Shown here one piece after another: positions 43,701-55,293 of a stretch of 64,000 bases of DNA. Location of the stretch: contig JAINUW010000728.1 of assembly GCA_020205615.1 (NCBI GenBank), positions 205,001 to 269,000 on the forward strand. The letters run 5' to 3'. The position numbers and the translations under genes are program-made. Origin of the DNA: Panax quinquefolius (lineage: Eukaryota; Streptophyta; Magnoliopsida; Apiales; Araliaceae). Within the stretch, counting starts at the first letter, position 1. Each line of letters starts with the position of its first letter. The notes beneath the pieces were generated by a model. It was not told where the DNA came from. It made no database searches and saw only the letters and a list, made by a program, of their open reading frames with translations.

Positions 43701-46700
43701 ATAATTAAATATTAAATAATAAATATTTATTTGCAATATTAAATATTTATTGAATTATATAAGTATGGATATGTTTGGCAATTTGATTTGAGTTGATGTG
43801 ATTTAGTTAATTATTTGTTGAATAAATAATTAAGGAGCTAAGAAAATTAATTGTTATGAGATTATATACCAATTTAATTTAATAAGTAAGTTAGAGAGCT
43901 TATAATGATTTAAATGAATTATAATATTTTAAATGGGAATTGTGATTAAATTTAAAATATTAGTTGATTAAATAAAATTATAATTATAAAGAAATTATAG
44001 TTTTGTGATAATGATTTATGTGTTAAAGTAATTTAATAGATTAGTATTTATTTTGAATTGATTATTTAATTAAATAGAAGTGTGACAAATAACCTTGCTA
44101 TAAAGGAGTTATTAAAATAAATTAAGGGAGTTTAATTCAGTTTTGCCAAACAAGGCCTAATGCCTATTAAGTCTTTTATCTAATTGGGTTTTACCAAACA
44201 AGGCATAAGGATTAATGAGTTATTTTTAAGTTAGTTAACCAAACAAGCCTTATGGCTTTTGATTTCAAAAAAGAAATTGTAAATCGATGTCGTTAAGTTA
44301 GTATTATATTATATATTTAATATATATTATATCCTATATATGCGTTAGATATCTAGTACGTAGTTAGAGTTAGGGAAAAAAAAACAGAGAAGAAGAAGAA
44401 GAAGAAGAAGAAGAAGAAGAAAAGAAGAAGAGAGAGAAGAAGAGAGAGAAGAAGAAGCTTGAGAAAAAAAAAAGGGTTGACCATCATCTTCTTCAAACAA
44501 GGTATCATCTAAACTCTATTATGGTTGTTCTTTTCAAAATTATAGTTGTATTCTCTCTCTCCCAATTTTCTCCATGAAAGCTTTGTAGAAGTGGATTTTT
44601 TTGTTATGTATAGGTTTTTTATATGATAATCTAGTGTTATTAAACTATTTTCTTAAGCTATAATTGAGAATAGTCCATGAATTTATATTATGTATATGGT
44701 TGTGAAGAAAAAGTATTTTTACAGAGAGTTTTTGTGAATATATATTGTGAAGCTTAAGGTAGAAATTGAGAGTCAATTAGTTGTTTAATTGATAAATTGA
44801 TCGTCTAATTTGATAGAGTATGCATAATTATTGATAAGATGCTTTGAATTAATTGTTTTGGTTGAAAAACAAAATTTACAGTGTTGGTTTTCATTGAAAT
44901 ATCAAAAATGGAGTTTTTATCAAAAACAGTGAAATTGGATGTTTTAAATTGGTTGTTTATGTTGTTATATGGGTAGAAACATGTTAGAAGTTCTTGAATT
45001 ATGTTTACATGAAGTTATTGTATGAATTGCATGTGAATTAGTCTGTTAGAAACGAGCTTGTAGGCCAAATTGGCTTTTTCTTGCACGGTTTAGTCAAGTC
45101 GGTCGATCATCGAATCGAAGAAGTTTGACATGCATGGCCCAAAGAAGATGTTATCGGGAGCCAAGACACCATGGCCATCAATGGCAACAATACGACATAG
45201 TAGTATCATCGCGTCAGCGCACAACATCATCATGCCATGCCAACCACACATGTAATTGTGGTACGGCATGCACGAGAGTTAACAGAATGTTCGACGATTT
45301 TTTTGTTTATGTATACAAAACTTGAAAATAAATGTTATGTGTTAATAATATGAATGTTAAATGATGATTTTAGTAGTATTAAACTATGAATGAGCATGTT
45401 ATCAAGAGTTAATTAGTATTAACGTAGTTTGATTATGTGAATGGGTAATTTAACCTACATGATGTATATATTTTGGTTATATAGATATAAAATGTTGGTA
45501 ATGACTAATTATGTCATGATGACATATGTATAGGGTATTGATTCAAGTTGTAAGGTTTAGCTTGTGCTAAAGGCAAGTTTTCTAACTCTAAAACTTCGTT
45601 GTACAAGTTTAAATTTCGTTGAGCACATTATTGCTTTTAATTCCATTTCAATTGTACAAGTTGCTAACTTTACACTTTCGTAGAGTTAGATTGTTTATTA
45701 TTGATAAAACTCTTGTATCTATTGGTTCATGTGAATACAAGTATTCCAAATCTTATATTATTGAGCAAGTTCTTTAATATGTAACTTGTGATTTAGCATA
45801 CGAGTTGTTCTAATTTAATATTCTAGTATTGAACAACTCTATCGTTCAAATTTCTATTCAATATGCATGTTTAATACCCAAAATTCTCAATAACCTTGAA
45901 TGTTATGATTATTCAATGCTTATGCTATTAGATTATTCCTAAAGCATAATGTTAATTTACAAATATCAATTCAGTTATGATTATTCCATAGCATACAGTT
46001 ATTTCTTTTGTAATCAACTAATCCTTAGTTGATTACCGTTGAATTCTAAATTACCTTGTAATGTATCCAAACCAAACTTACTTTGGTGCGGACTTGTATT
46101 CTAAATATTGAGATGAACAACTCTTTTAATAGAGGTTTACGCTTAGCGTTGAAATGGTTGTGCACAATACATTGTACGAAGGGTTGATCCCCCTAAGTAC
46201 GTGGAGTCCTTATAGTCTTTATGAATGTTAAAGTTAAAGTTGAAAGATTACTTATAACTGTGGACATGATTCGTGGTCATTAGACCCTCAATGTGAATGT
46301 TATAATTTTCGGAAAGTTAGAATAATATATGTTCGGGATTCTATTGAGCCTAATATTGGCAATTGATGTAAAAGTTTAAAGATTTATTTATTGTTATTTC
46401 AAGTGGGCCTTGTTTGCTCACTCTTGCCTCGTAAAATTTCTTCTGACTAAAGTTGAAACGGTGACGTACCTAGCACCAAGAAGAGGAAAAGGAAAGATGA
46501 ATAAATACTGAAGACTTGTAATAGTTTTGATAGTTTACTTTCAGACTTTGGTTTAAAGATTGTAATGAAGTTTATTTAAATTTCCGCATTTGAATGATTG
46601 TTGTTAAAGGTTAGATAACCTGGGAGATTTTTATTTAAGTTTAATCCTGTATGGGCAGGGTTTTATTATTCAATTTTATTATAATTGGGTAGTTATAAAT

Positions 46701-46766
46701 GAATGTTTTGATTAAGTGAACACCAAATCTTGAGGAAATAAAGTACCGGGATTTGGGGGTGTCACA
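43701..46766 (+). repeat. Element B 5' LTR (start missing)
   Basis: It ends GGGATTTGGGGGTGTCACA next to the primer site. It aligns with 52855-55293 from AATAATTAAATATTAAATA onward. It contains TTTTGCCAAACAAGGC and its variants (44142-44250) and a (GAA)n tract. A block at about 45056-45285 does not match its sister although both sides do. Confidence 0.9.
44390..44457 (+). repeat. (GAA)n tract in B 5' LTR
   Basis: Imperfect GAA/GAGA microsatellite; the 3' LTR equivalent is at about 53551-53611 with different copy number. Confidence 0.9.
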
Positions 46767-46769
46767 TGT

Positions 46770-46781
46770 TGGTATCAAAGC
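46770..46781 (+). other. Primer-binding site of element B
   Basis: TGGTATCAAAGC lies three bases after the LTR end. It has one change (C to A in CAGAGC becoming CAAAGC) from the initiator-Met site and is the same variant as in element F. Confidence 0.85.
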
Positions 46782-46990
46782 TTTAGGTTATGAACCTTAG
46801 GTGGGGGGGAAAGCCTTAGGAAGTAACCTTTGAAAAGATAGTGGAGATAACTCTTATCGAGTTTTAAGAAAGAAGTAATAAAACACTTATGTGTTTATGT
46901 GTTTATGTGTTTATGTGTTTATAGTTTATGTATTTGTGAGTGTCGAGTAGTAATGATTAATAATTAAAACTTTAAAACTTTGTTGTCAGG

Positions 46991-47742
46991 ATGACTAATG
47001 TCGGAGAATCCAGTCAAGCTAGGGAGGAGGGACCTCAAATGCCTATAGAGGAGGAGCCTCGCGACATTCAGTAGTTTGGGAACAACCATCGCCACGGAGT
47101 CGCCCCCTCATTGGTCACAAGAGTTGAAGATGAGGATGATGATGTGGAGACAGACGAGGAGGATCCCGTTGAGTTACCACGGGAGGATGAGGGATGACGA
47201 GGACGAGGAGGAAAGGATTCCACTTAACTCGATAGTGGTGGTCAGTATATACGATGAGGTGCATGACCGTAACGTAGAACTTCAGGATATAGTTGAGGAG
47301 TTGCAGGAGATAGTAGTGAACAATGTGATCGCAATGACACAAAAAGACGACGAGATCCAGGATCGTGAGGAACTAATCGACAAACGCCGAGGAGAAACTA
47401 ATACTGCATCAAGGAGAGAAAGAACAATTGATCGAGATGGTTGCTGAACTGAAGAACAAGCTGAGAGAAGAAGCTGCTAAGAGGGCAAGAGCTGAAGATG
47501 CATACGAGGAAGCTTATCAACGAACTGGAAGAACAGTAAGGAACTCACAGGCGAAAAGGATGAAGATGGAAGAGATGGATAAAGTATTTGACACCGCAAT
47601 TAATCGAGCTCAAGATCGGGTCATGGGATATCCGATTCAGTTCGAGACGCTGCCATCATATGTATTAGATCGCAGGACAATGTTTTGAGTCATGGAGGAA
47701 GAACGTGATAGGGCTAAGAAGTATCTTAATAGATCATCGTAG
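46991..47742 (+). pseudogene. Element B extra ORF before gag, coiled coil
   Basis: ATG 46991 starts MTNVGESSQAREEGP; an in-frame TAG near 47070 and shifts split it. Continuing frames are acidic, then coiled coil (47245-47340, DRNVELQDIVEELQEI), a charged helix (47428-47560, AELKNKLREEAAKRARAEDA), and TAINRAQDRVMGYP with LDRRTMF near the end (TAG 47740). The same order and end motifs occur in the internal regions of array E (TAIGRTQQ, MDRRLMIQI), so this is a shared accessory ORF and not chance. It precedes the true gag ATG at 48041 by about 300 bp. Function unknown; self-association is suggested by the coiled coil. Confidence 0.65.
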
Positions 47743-48040
47743 AAAATGTGCCTGTAAAGCACGTAATAAGTATTAAATAATGTGTAAATCCCTAGTGTTA
47801 AGTAACCATGGGATATGATAATAATGATGTTGTCCTGTAACTTTTGTAGTTCAGGAAAGGAATGTAAATATGTTGATGCTATTGTTTTATGTTTTTCGAA
47901 GTAATGATGAATAAATAAAAGTTATTATTTTATTCAAAGTGTTATGTGTTATGTGGTTATTTCTTTTATGGAGGCAAGTTAATTAGAAATACTTAAAGAA
48001 GTTGAGTAATAGTCTAATAGATGTTTTGTTTTAACAGAAA
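47743..48040 (+). other. Spacer between extra ORF and gag
   Basis: Non-coding, AT-rich. It ends TTTTAACAGAAAATG, where the TTTTAACAG resembles a splice acceptor just before the gag ATG; this could let gag be translated from a spliced RNA. That is inference. Confidence 0.4.
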
Positions 48041-48773
48041 ATGCCTCCCAGACGTGAACCACCCCGGCGAGAGAAACAATGAGAGAACTACTAATAACGA
48101 CAATGTTGATGGTAACCCTGCTCAACAACTAGTGACACTCTCGACAGGAGCGTTGCAGAATCAACCACAAAACCATGGTACAACGTTTAAGGATTTCAAT
48201 GGCGGTTGACCACACGAATTTCGTGGGTCTATGAATCCAAATGAAGCACGCACTGGATTATGGAGATAGAAAAAGTGTTCGATGTCGCTAGGGTAGGGGA
48301 TGATCGTAAGATCGCTTTCGCAACATTCATGTTGAAAGCGAAGCTAGTTATTGGTGGCGTGCCAATAAAACTCGTGAAGGGCCGTGGAGTGATGACACGG
48401 GATAGGTTCAAGGAGTTGTTCTTCGAGACTATTTCCCGGAGAGTTCAAGAGTTAAATTTGGAAGTACAATTTTGGAACTAAAGCAAAGGAACGATGGCAG
48501 TATCTCGAGTATGCCGCAAAGTTCAATGAATTGGCGAGGTTTCGCATATATATCAAGTCAAGATGCACGAAGCGTAAGGCGAAGAGATTTGAACAGGATC
48601 AAGCCCGGTCAGACAAGAGGGTATCCCTGTTCCAATTGAAGACATTTGCATGGTGATGGAGAAAGAAAAGATCATTTGAAGGTGGAGGCGAGGCAAATGA
48701 CAAAGTTCAACCAGAACAAAAAAAAGAAGAAGAAGAATGAGAATGAGATTAAGAATGGAGGTGGTAGCGGTGG

Positions 48774-48812
<39 letters not shown>

Positions 48813-49187
48813 ACAACAACAACAACAACAACAACAATGAAGAAGGAAGTGGAATGGGAACGTGGGTCTTTGGAAACCCGGTAGGTAACCAACAAAACAA
48901 AAGTTTGAAGCATGTATGCGACATGCGGAAATTCCATAAGGGTGCGTGCTTGATAGGGAAGCGAGTATGCTACAATTGTGGCTGGGAGGGTCACATCGCC
49001 CCAAATTGCACTCAACCGAAGAAGAATGTATGCTTCACGTGCGGATCCAAGGATCACTTTGCTTCGTGAATGCCCTAAGAAGAGGAAGAAGGTGACAACC
49101 GTAAGCAATGGAGGTAACAATGGAGGTACATGGGCCATTGCGGGACTCGCAACATCAAACAAACCCACGCCGGAACCTTCAACATGA
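48041..49187 (+). pseudogene. gag: Element B gag
   Basis: ATG 48041 gives MPPRREPPRREKQ, then TGA. The gag core follows in changing frames: TFKDFNGG, EFRGSMNPNEART, MEIEKVFDVARVGDDRKIAF, DRFKELFFET, AAKFNELARF. A long (AAC)n tract (48776-48838) codes for an Asn/Thr/Gln run that differs by frame. Zinc knuckle 1 is at 48968-49009 (CYNCGWEGHIAPNC). Zinc knuckle 2 starts at 49031 (CFTCGSKDHFA) and is shifted by one base before its last Cys. Several shifts lie at CAG-like sites, for example CTCGAGTATG near 48508 where CTCAGTATG would keep frame. Confidence 0.85.
48776..48838 (+). repeat. (AAC)n microsatellite in B gag
   Basis: A run of AAC/CAA triplets interrupted once. Open frames on both strands here (poly-Asn, poly-Gln, poly-Val, poly-Leu) are by-products. 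Confidence 0.95.
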
Positions 49188-49602
49188 TCGCATGCAAGAT
49201 GTCATGCAATCAAAAGATGTAGTGTCGTGTATTATCCCAATCAATGATATAAATGCTTATGTATTATTCGATTAGGGTGCTACTTGTTCGCTTTTATATC
49301 GATGAATTTGCTAAGAGGTTAGAATTGCCTAGAGAAGAACTGAATTTTCCTTTGAACATAGAAATTGCGAATAAGGAAGTAATCCCTGTTAGATTCGTAT
49401 ACAAGAACTGTAGGGTGAACATTAAGGAGAATATCTTGTTGGTAGATTTGATTCCGATTAGACTCGGGGAGTTTGATGTAATTTTGGGAATGGATTGGCT
49501 GTTCAAATATGGAGCAGTAATCGATTGTCACAAGAAGTGTGTAAACCTTATGACTCCGTCAAAGGTAGTATTTTATGGTAGCAAGTCGCCTAGACAAATG
49601 AA
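49188..49602 (+). pseudogene. pol: Element B protease
   Basis: The aspartic protease region has the active-site codons GAT TAG GGT at 49270-49278: the Asp and Gly remain but the residue between them is a stop. Downstream are the fold-consistent FDVILGMDWLFKYGAVIDC (about 49472-49527) and the linker to RT. A frame change lies near 49600 before RT. The protease would cut the gag-pol polyprotein. Confidence 0.85.
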
Positions 49603-50820
49603 ATGTCTGACACTATGCAGGCCAAGAAGTTGTTGAGTCAAGGTTGTGTGGGCTATTTAGCTTACATAGTCGATACTCAGAAGAAGGGTGTGAAATTAGA
49701 AGAAATACCGGTAGTGAGAGAATTCAAAGACGTGTTTCCAGAAGAATTGCCAGGACTTCCGCCTGACAGAGAAATTGAGTTCGTGATCGACTTAGCACCG
49801 GGAACAGAACCGATATCAAAGGCCCCGTACAGAATGGCTCCAGTAGAAATGAAGGAACTGATGGTACAGTTGCAAGAGTTGTTAGACAAGAAATATATTC
49901 AACCAAGCGTATCGCCGTGGGGAGCGCCAATTTTATTCGTTAAGAAGAAGGATGGAACAATGCGTCTTTGCATTGATTATAGAGAGTTAAATAAAGTCAC
50001 TATTAAGAATAGGTATCCATTGCCTAGAATAGATGACTTGTTTGATCAGCTGAAGGGTGCTAAATATTTCTCGAAAATTGATTTGAGAAGTGGGTATCAC
50101 CAATTGAAGGTAAGAAAGGAGGATATACCTAGAACGACATTCAGAACTCGGTACGGACATTACGAGTTTCTGGTGATGTCTTTTGGTTTAACTAATGCCC
50201 CTGTTGCGTTCATGGATTTGATGAACATGGTGTTTAAACCATTCTTAGACAAGTTTGTAGTGGTATTTATTGATGACATTCTGGTGTATTCCAAAACTCA
50301 AGAAGAACACGTGGAACATTTACGTTTGACATTGGAAACACTAAGGAAGGAAAAGTTGTACGCGAAATTCTCTAAGTGCGAATTTTGGCTCGACCGTGTA
50401 CAATTTTTGGGTCATGTTATTGACAAAGATGGGATTTCAGTGGATCCGTCAAAAGTGGAAGCTGTGATCAATTGGGAACAACCAAGAACACCATCAGAAG
50501 TGAGGAGTTTCTTGGGACTGGCCGGTTATTATAGAAGATTCATTCAAGATTTTTCTAAGATAGCCACTCCGCTAACAAATTTGACAAGGAAAGCTGTAAA
50601 ATTTGTTTGGACGGAGAAATGTGAAGAGAGTTTCCAAGATTTGAAGAAGAAGTTAAGTATGGCACCTGTGTTGACATTACCAGATAATACAGGAAATTTT
50701 GTGGTGTATAGTGATGCCTCACATAAAGGGTTGGGTTGTGTTCTTATGCAGAACGGCAAAGTTATTGCGTATGCATCAAGACAACTAAAGGATTATGAGA
50801 AAGGGTATCCGACCTCATGA
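49603..50820 (+). pseudogene. pol: Element B reverse transcriptase and RNase H start
   Basis: An open frame of 405 codons holds [51 protein letters not shown], the [13 protein letters not shown] motif (first Asp), [16 protein letters not shown] and [10 protein letters not shown] with the catalytic DD at 50272-50277. It then has [12 protein letters not shown]. RNase H begins with [18 protein letters not shown] (catalytic Asp near 50714) and [14 protein letters not shown]. The frame is lost by one base near 50810 and continues at 50795-51349. This is the longest intact frame in the window. It makes cDNA from element RNA. Confidence 0.95.
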
Positions 50821-51350
50821 TTTGGAATTGGTGCAGATTGTATTTGCTCTCAAGATATGGAGACACTATCTTTATGGAGAGAAATGTGAGATCTCTAGAG
50901 ACCACAAAAGTCTCAAGTATATTTTCACTCGTAAGGATTTGAACACGTCACAAAGAAGGTGGATGGAATTGATAAAAGATTACGATTGTGAGATCTTTTA
51001 TCATCCGGGAAAAGCGAATGTGGTTGCAGATGCTTTAAGCAGGAAAGGTCGAGAAAAGCTGATGCTGATAACAACTCAAGAGGAGCTCATTTCAGCAATG
51101 ACAAAACTGGACTTGGAAATCAAATTTCCAAAAGAATCTGACGAAAAATTATTCCAGATAGAAGATGGTCCAACTTTAGTGGACAAAGTGAAGAATGCTC
51201 AACTACAAGATGAAGAGTGTGGGAAAATCAAAGAGAATCTGGTTGAAGGCGGTGATGTCAAATACAAGGTCGATACCGAAGGATTACTACGGTTCGAGGG
51301 AAGAATTTGGGTTCCAAAGAAGGTTAGAATCGAAAAGAAGAAATTTTGAC
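50821..51350 (+). pseudogene. pol: Element B RNase H end and linker
   Basis: It continues the RNase H in a shifted frame: [35 protein letters not shown] and [17 protein letters not shown], whose Asp (about 51030) is the late catalytic residue. A tether region follows ([31 protein letters not shown]) leading to integrase. The frame ends TGA at 51347-51349 after a shift. Confidence 0.9.
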
Positions 51351-52613
51351 CAAGCTCATAGCTCAAAATATTCAATTCATCCAGAAGCACAAAATGTATC
51401 AAGATTTATGCCGACATTTTTGGTGGCCAAACATGAAAAAGGATGTTCTTTGAATGCGAGATTAAATGCTTGACATGCCAAAGAGTAAAAGTTTAACATC
51501 AAAGACCCAATGGATTACTCCAACCGTTGGAAATACCGGAATGGAAGTGGGAACACATCATGATGGATTTTGTGGTGGGTCTTCCAACTACTCAGAGAGG
51601 ATGCGATGCGATTTGGGTGATAGTGGATAGACTAACGAAATCAGCACACTTTCTACCAATAAAGATTAGATTCAATCTTGATCAGTTGGCAAGATTGTAC
51701 ATTAAGGAGGTCGTTTCGAGGCACGGAGTGCCAGTATCAATTGTGTCCGATAGAGATCCGCGATTCACATCAAATTTCTGGAAGAGACTACAAGAATGCA
51801 TGGGGACACAGTTGCGAATGAGTACGGCTTATCATCCACAAACAGATGGCCAAAGCGAACGAACAATTCAGACATTGGAAGATATGCTAAGAGCATGCGT
51901 CATGGACTTTAAAGGAAGCTGGGAAGAACATTTACCGTTGGTGGAATTTGCTTACAACAACAATTATCACGCGAAAGCATCGCAAGATGCCACCTTACGA
52001 GGCATCAGACGCGCAGAAAGTGCGTAACTCCACCGTCTTTGGGATGAAGTCGGTGAACGCCAACTGTTAGGACCGTAATCGGTACAAAAAATCTGCCGAC
52101 GTTGTTAAACTCATCAGACAAGATTAGTAGCAAAACTCAAGACAGATGAAAAAAAGTATGTCGATCAACACAGACAAGATCGTGCATTCGACGTAGAACT
52201 TTTTGTATTCCTAAAAGTTTCTCCTCGAAAGGGAAAATTCATTTCGAGTAAAAAAGGAAAGCTAAGCCCGAGGTTTATTGGACCCTTTGAAGTCTTTGCG
52301 AAGAGTGGGAGAAGTGGCTTACGAGGTAGCTCTACCTCCAGAGTTTGAAAACATTCATAATATTTTTCACATTTCGGTGTTACGACCATATAAACCCGAC
52401 TACAAACATGTGATCGAGTACGAACCGTTGTAGTTCGAGAAAGATTTGTCTTATGAAGAGGTTCCTATCCAGATAGTCGACAGGAAAGAACAAGTGCTCA
52501 GGAATAAAGTGATACCTTCTGTGAAGGTGATATGGAGGAACCACAACGCTGAAGAAGCTACGTGGGAACTCGAAGAGAAAATGTTGAAAGAATACCCTGA
52601 GTTATTTGTTTAA
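51351..52613 (+). pseudogene. pol: Element B integrase and chromodomain
   Basis: The HHCC zinc domain is recognisable but shifted (SSKYSIHP, KHKMYQDLCRHFWWPNM, CLTCQRVKV). The core is open at 51527-52027: [17 protein letters not shown] (Asp 51566), [13 protein letters not shown] (Asp 51749), [13 protein letters not shown] (Glu 51857), so all three catalytic residues are present. After AYNNNYHA the frame breaks near 51980-52030 in a CG-rich run. The chromodomain at about 52440-52613 (DLSYEEVPIQIVDRKEQVL, VKVIWRNHNAEEATWELEE) ends in TAA 52611. Chromodomains of this group steer integration to marked chromatin. Confidence 0.9.
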
Positions 52614-52708
52614 TCTGTGTCTTCGATTTCGGGGATGTAATCTTTGTAAGTAGGGAAGAATGTAATCTAATGATTTGTTTGAGTTGTGATTCGAGGATGT
52701 AATCCTTG

Positions 52709-52722
52709 TAAGGAGGGAATGA
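52709..52722 (+). other. Polypurine tract of element B
   Basis: TAAGGAGGGAATGA lies directly before the 3' LTR start TGTAACATTCC at 52723; it is the usual plus-strand primer. Confidence 0.8.
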
Positions 52723-55293
52723 TGTAACATTCCGTAATTTTAAAGTGTAATATTAAATATTTATTAATTTATATAAGTATTTAATGGATATGTTTATTAT
52801 TGAATAAATAATTGTTCAATTTGAGATGATGTGGTTTAGTTAATTATTATGAATAATAATTAAATATTAAATATTAAATATTTATTTAATATTAATTATT
52901 TTTGAATATATAATATTTTTAATGGATATTGTTGAATAAATAATTGCAATTTGAGTTGATGTGATTTAGTTAATTATTTGTTGAATAAATAATTAAGGAG
53001 CTAAGAAAATTAATTGTTATGAGATTATATACTAATTTAATTTAATAATTAAGTTAGAGAGCTAATAATGATTTAAATAAATTATAATATTTTAATTGGA
53101 AATTGTGATTAAAATAAAGTGTTAGTTGATTAAATAAAATTATAATTATAAAGAAATTATAGTTTTGTGATAATGATTTATGTATTAAAGTAATTTAATA
53201 GATTAATATTTGAATTGATTATTTAATTAAATTAAATAGAAGTGTGAGAAATAACATTGCTATAAAGGAGTTATTAAAATAAATTAAGGGAGTTTAATTC
53301 AGTTTTGCCAAACAAGGCCTAATGCCTATTAAGTCTTTTATCTAATTGGGTTTTACCAAACAAGGCATAAGGATTAATGAGTTATTTTTAAGTTAGTTAA
53401 CCAAACAAGCCTTATGGCTTTTGATTTCAAAAGAAATTGTAACTGATGTCAGTTAAGTTAGTATTATATTATATATTTAATATATATTATATCCTATATA
53501 CGTTAGATATCTAGTACGTAGTTAGAGTTAGGGAGAAAAACAACTCAGAGAGAAGAAGAAGAAGAAGAAGAAGAAGAAGAAGAAGAAGAAGAAGAAGAAG
53601 AGAAGAAGAAAAGTGAGAGGGAATTAGAGAGAAGAAGAAGCTTGAGAATCAAAAAGGGTTGACCATCATCTTCTTCAAACAAGGTATCATCTAAACTCTA
53701 TTATGGTTGTTCTTTTCAAAATTATAGTTGTATTCTCTCTCTCCCAATTTTCTCCATGAAAGCTTTGTAGAAGTGGAATTTTGTTATGTATAGGTTTTTA
53801 TATGATAATCTAGTGTTATTAAACTATTTTCTTAAGCTATAATTGAGAATAGTCCATGAATTTATATTATGTATATGGTTGTGAAGAAAAAGTATTTTTA
53901 CAGAGAGTTTTTGTGAATATATATTGTGAAGCTTAAGGTAGAAATTGAGAGTCAATTAGTTGTTTAATTGATAAATTGATCATCTAATTTGATAGAGTAT
54001 GCATAATTATTGATAAGATGCTTTGAATTAATTGTTTTGGTTGAAAAACAAAATTTACAGTGTTGGTTTTCATTGAAATATCAAAAATGGAGTTTTTGTC
54101 AAAAACAGTGAAATTGGATGTTTTAAATTGGTTGTTTATGTTGTTGTATGGGTAGAAACATGTTAGAAGTTCTTGAATTATGTTTACATGAAGTTATTGT
54201 ATGAATTGCATGTGAATTAGTCTGTTAGAAACGAGCTTCAGGCCAAATTGGCTTTTTCTTTTTTGCGATTGTCAAGAAAGTCATCGATCGACATCGGTTT
54301 CGAAGTTTTTATGCATGCGCGTATGAAGAAGAAGACGTTATTATCGCGCATGCAAATCGCCATCATCACGCCATGCCTTGGCTTCATGAAGTATAATCAC
54401 CGCACCGCAAAATCGCTTCATCACCATCTTAGCAATACGATACATGTATGTAAACGCGAAAGCATGGCACACGAAAGTTAACAGAATGTTTTGACAGTTT
54501 TGTTTATGTATACAAAACTTGAAAATAAATGTTATGTGTTAATAATATTAATGTTAAATGATGATTTCAGTAGTATTAAACTATGAATGAGCATGTTATC
54601 AAGAGTTAATTAGTATTAACGTAGTTTGATTATGTGAATGGGTAATTTAACCTACATGATGTATATATTTTTGTTATATAGATATAAAAATGTTGGTAAT
54701 GACTAATTATGTCATGATGACATATGTATAGAGTATTGATTCAAGTTGCAAGGTTTAGCTTGTGCTAAAGGCAAGTTTTCTAACTCTAAAACTTCGTTGT
54801 ACAAGTTTAAATTTCGTTGAGCACATTATTGCTTTTAATTCCATTTCAATTGTACAAGTTGCTAACTTTACACTTTCGTAGAGTTAGATTGTTTATTATT
54901 GATAAAACTCTTGTATCTATTGGTTCATGTGAATTCAAGTATTCCAAATCTTATATTATTGAGCAAGTTCTTTAATATGTAACTTGTGTTTAGCATACGA
55001 GTTGTTCTAATTTAATATTCTAGTATTGAACAACTCTATCGTTCAAATTACTATTCAATATGCATGTTTAATACCCAAAATTCTCAATAAAATATCAATG
55101 TTATGATTATTCAATGCTTATGCTATTAGATTATTCCTAAAGCATAATGTTAATTTACAAATATCAATTCAAGTTATGATTATTCCATAGCATAGAGTTA
55201 TTTTTTTTGTAATCAACTAATCCTTAGTTGATTACTGATCGTTGAATCCTAAATTACTTCACTCAAAATGTATCCAAACCAAACTTACTTTGG
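52723..55293 (+). repeat. Element B 3' LTR (end missing)
   Basis: It starts TGTAACATTCCGTAATTTT and aligns with the 5' LTR until ACTTACTTTGG at 55293, where the 5' copy continues (46091 onward) for about 680 bp more. A block at about 54237-54480 is scrambled relative to 45056-45285. The (GAA)n tract is at 53551-53611. Confidence 0.9.
53551..53611 (+). repeat. (GAA)n tract in B 3' LTR
   Basis: Longer and purer than its partner at 44390-44457. Confidence 0.9.

Larger units (their letters stand above)
43701..55293 (+). mobile_element. Element B: chromovirus inside element A, ends missing
   Basis: It has 5' LTR 43701-46766, primer site, an extra coiled-coil ORF, gag, a pol with all domains, polypurine tract and 3' LTR 52723-55293. 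Relative to the 3' LTR, the 5' LTR lacks about 130 bp at its start. Relative to the 5' LTR, the 3' LTR lacks about 690-700 bp at its end. The outer ends are therefore both gone and no target duplication can be read. LTR flanks are nearly identical, so it is fairly young, yet the coding frames are shifted in many places. Confidence 0.85.

Noticed and set aside
45125..45325. 66-codon Cys/His-containing frame in B 5' LTR, and the 77-codon frame in the matching place of the 3' LTR (54248-54481)
   Set aside because: They lie in the block that differs completely between the two LTRs and share no peptide.
48553..49168. Reverse-strand frames with poly-Leu, poly-Val or poly-Cys
   Set aside because: Shadows of the (AAC)n tract inside B gag.
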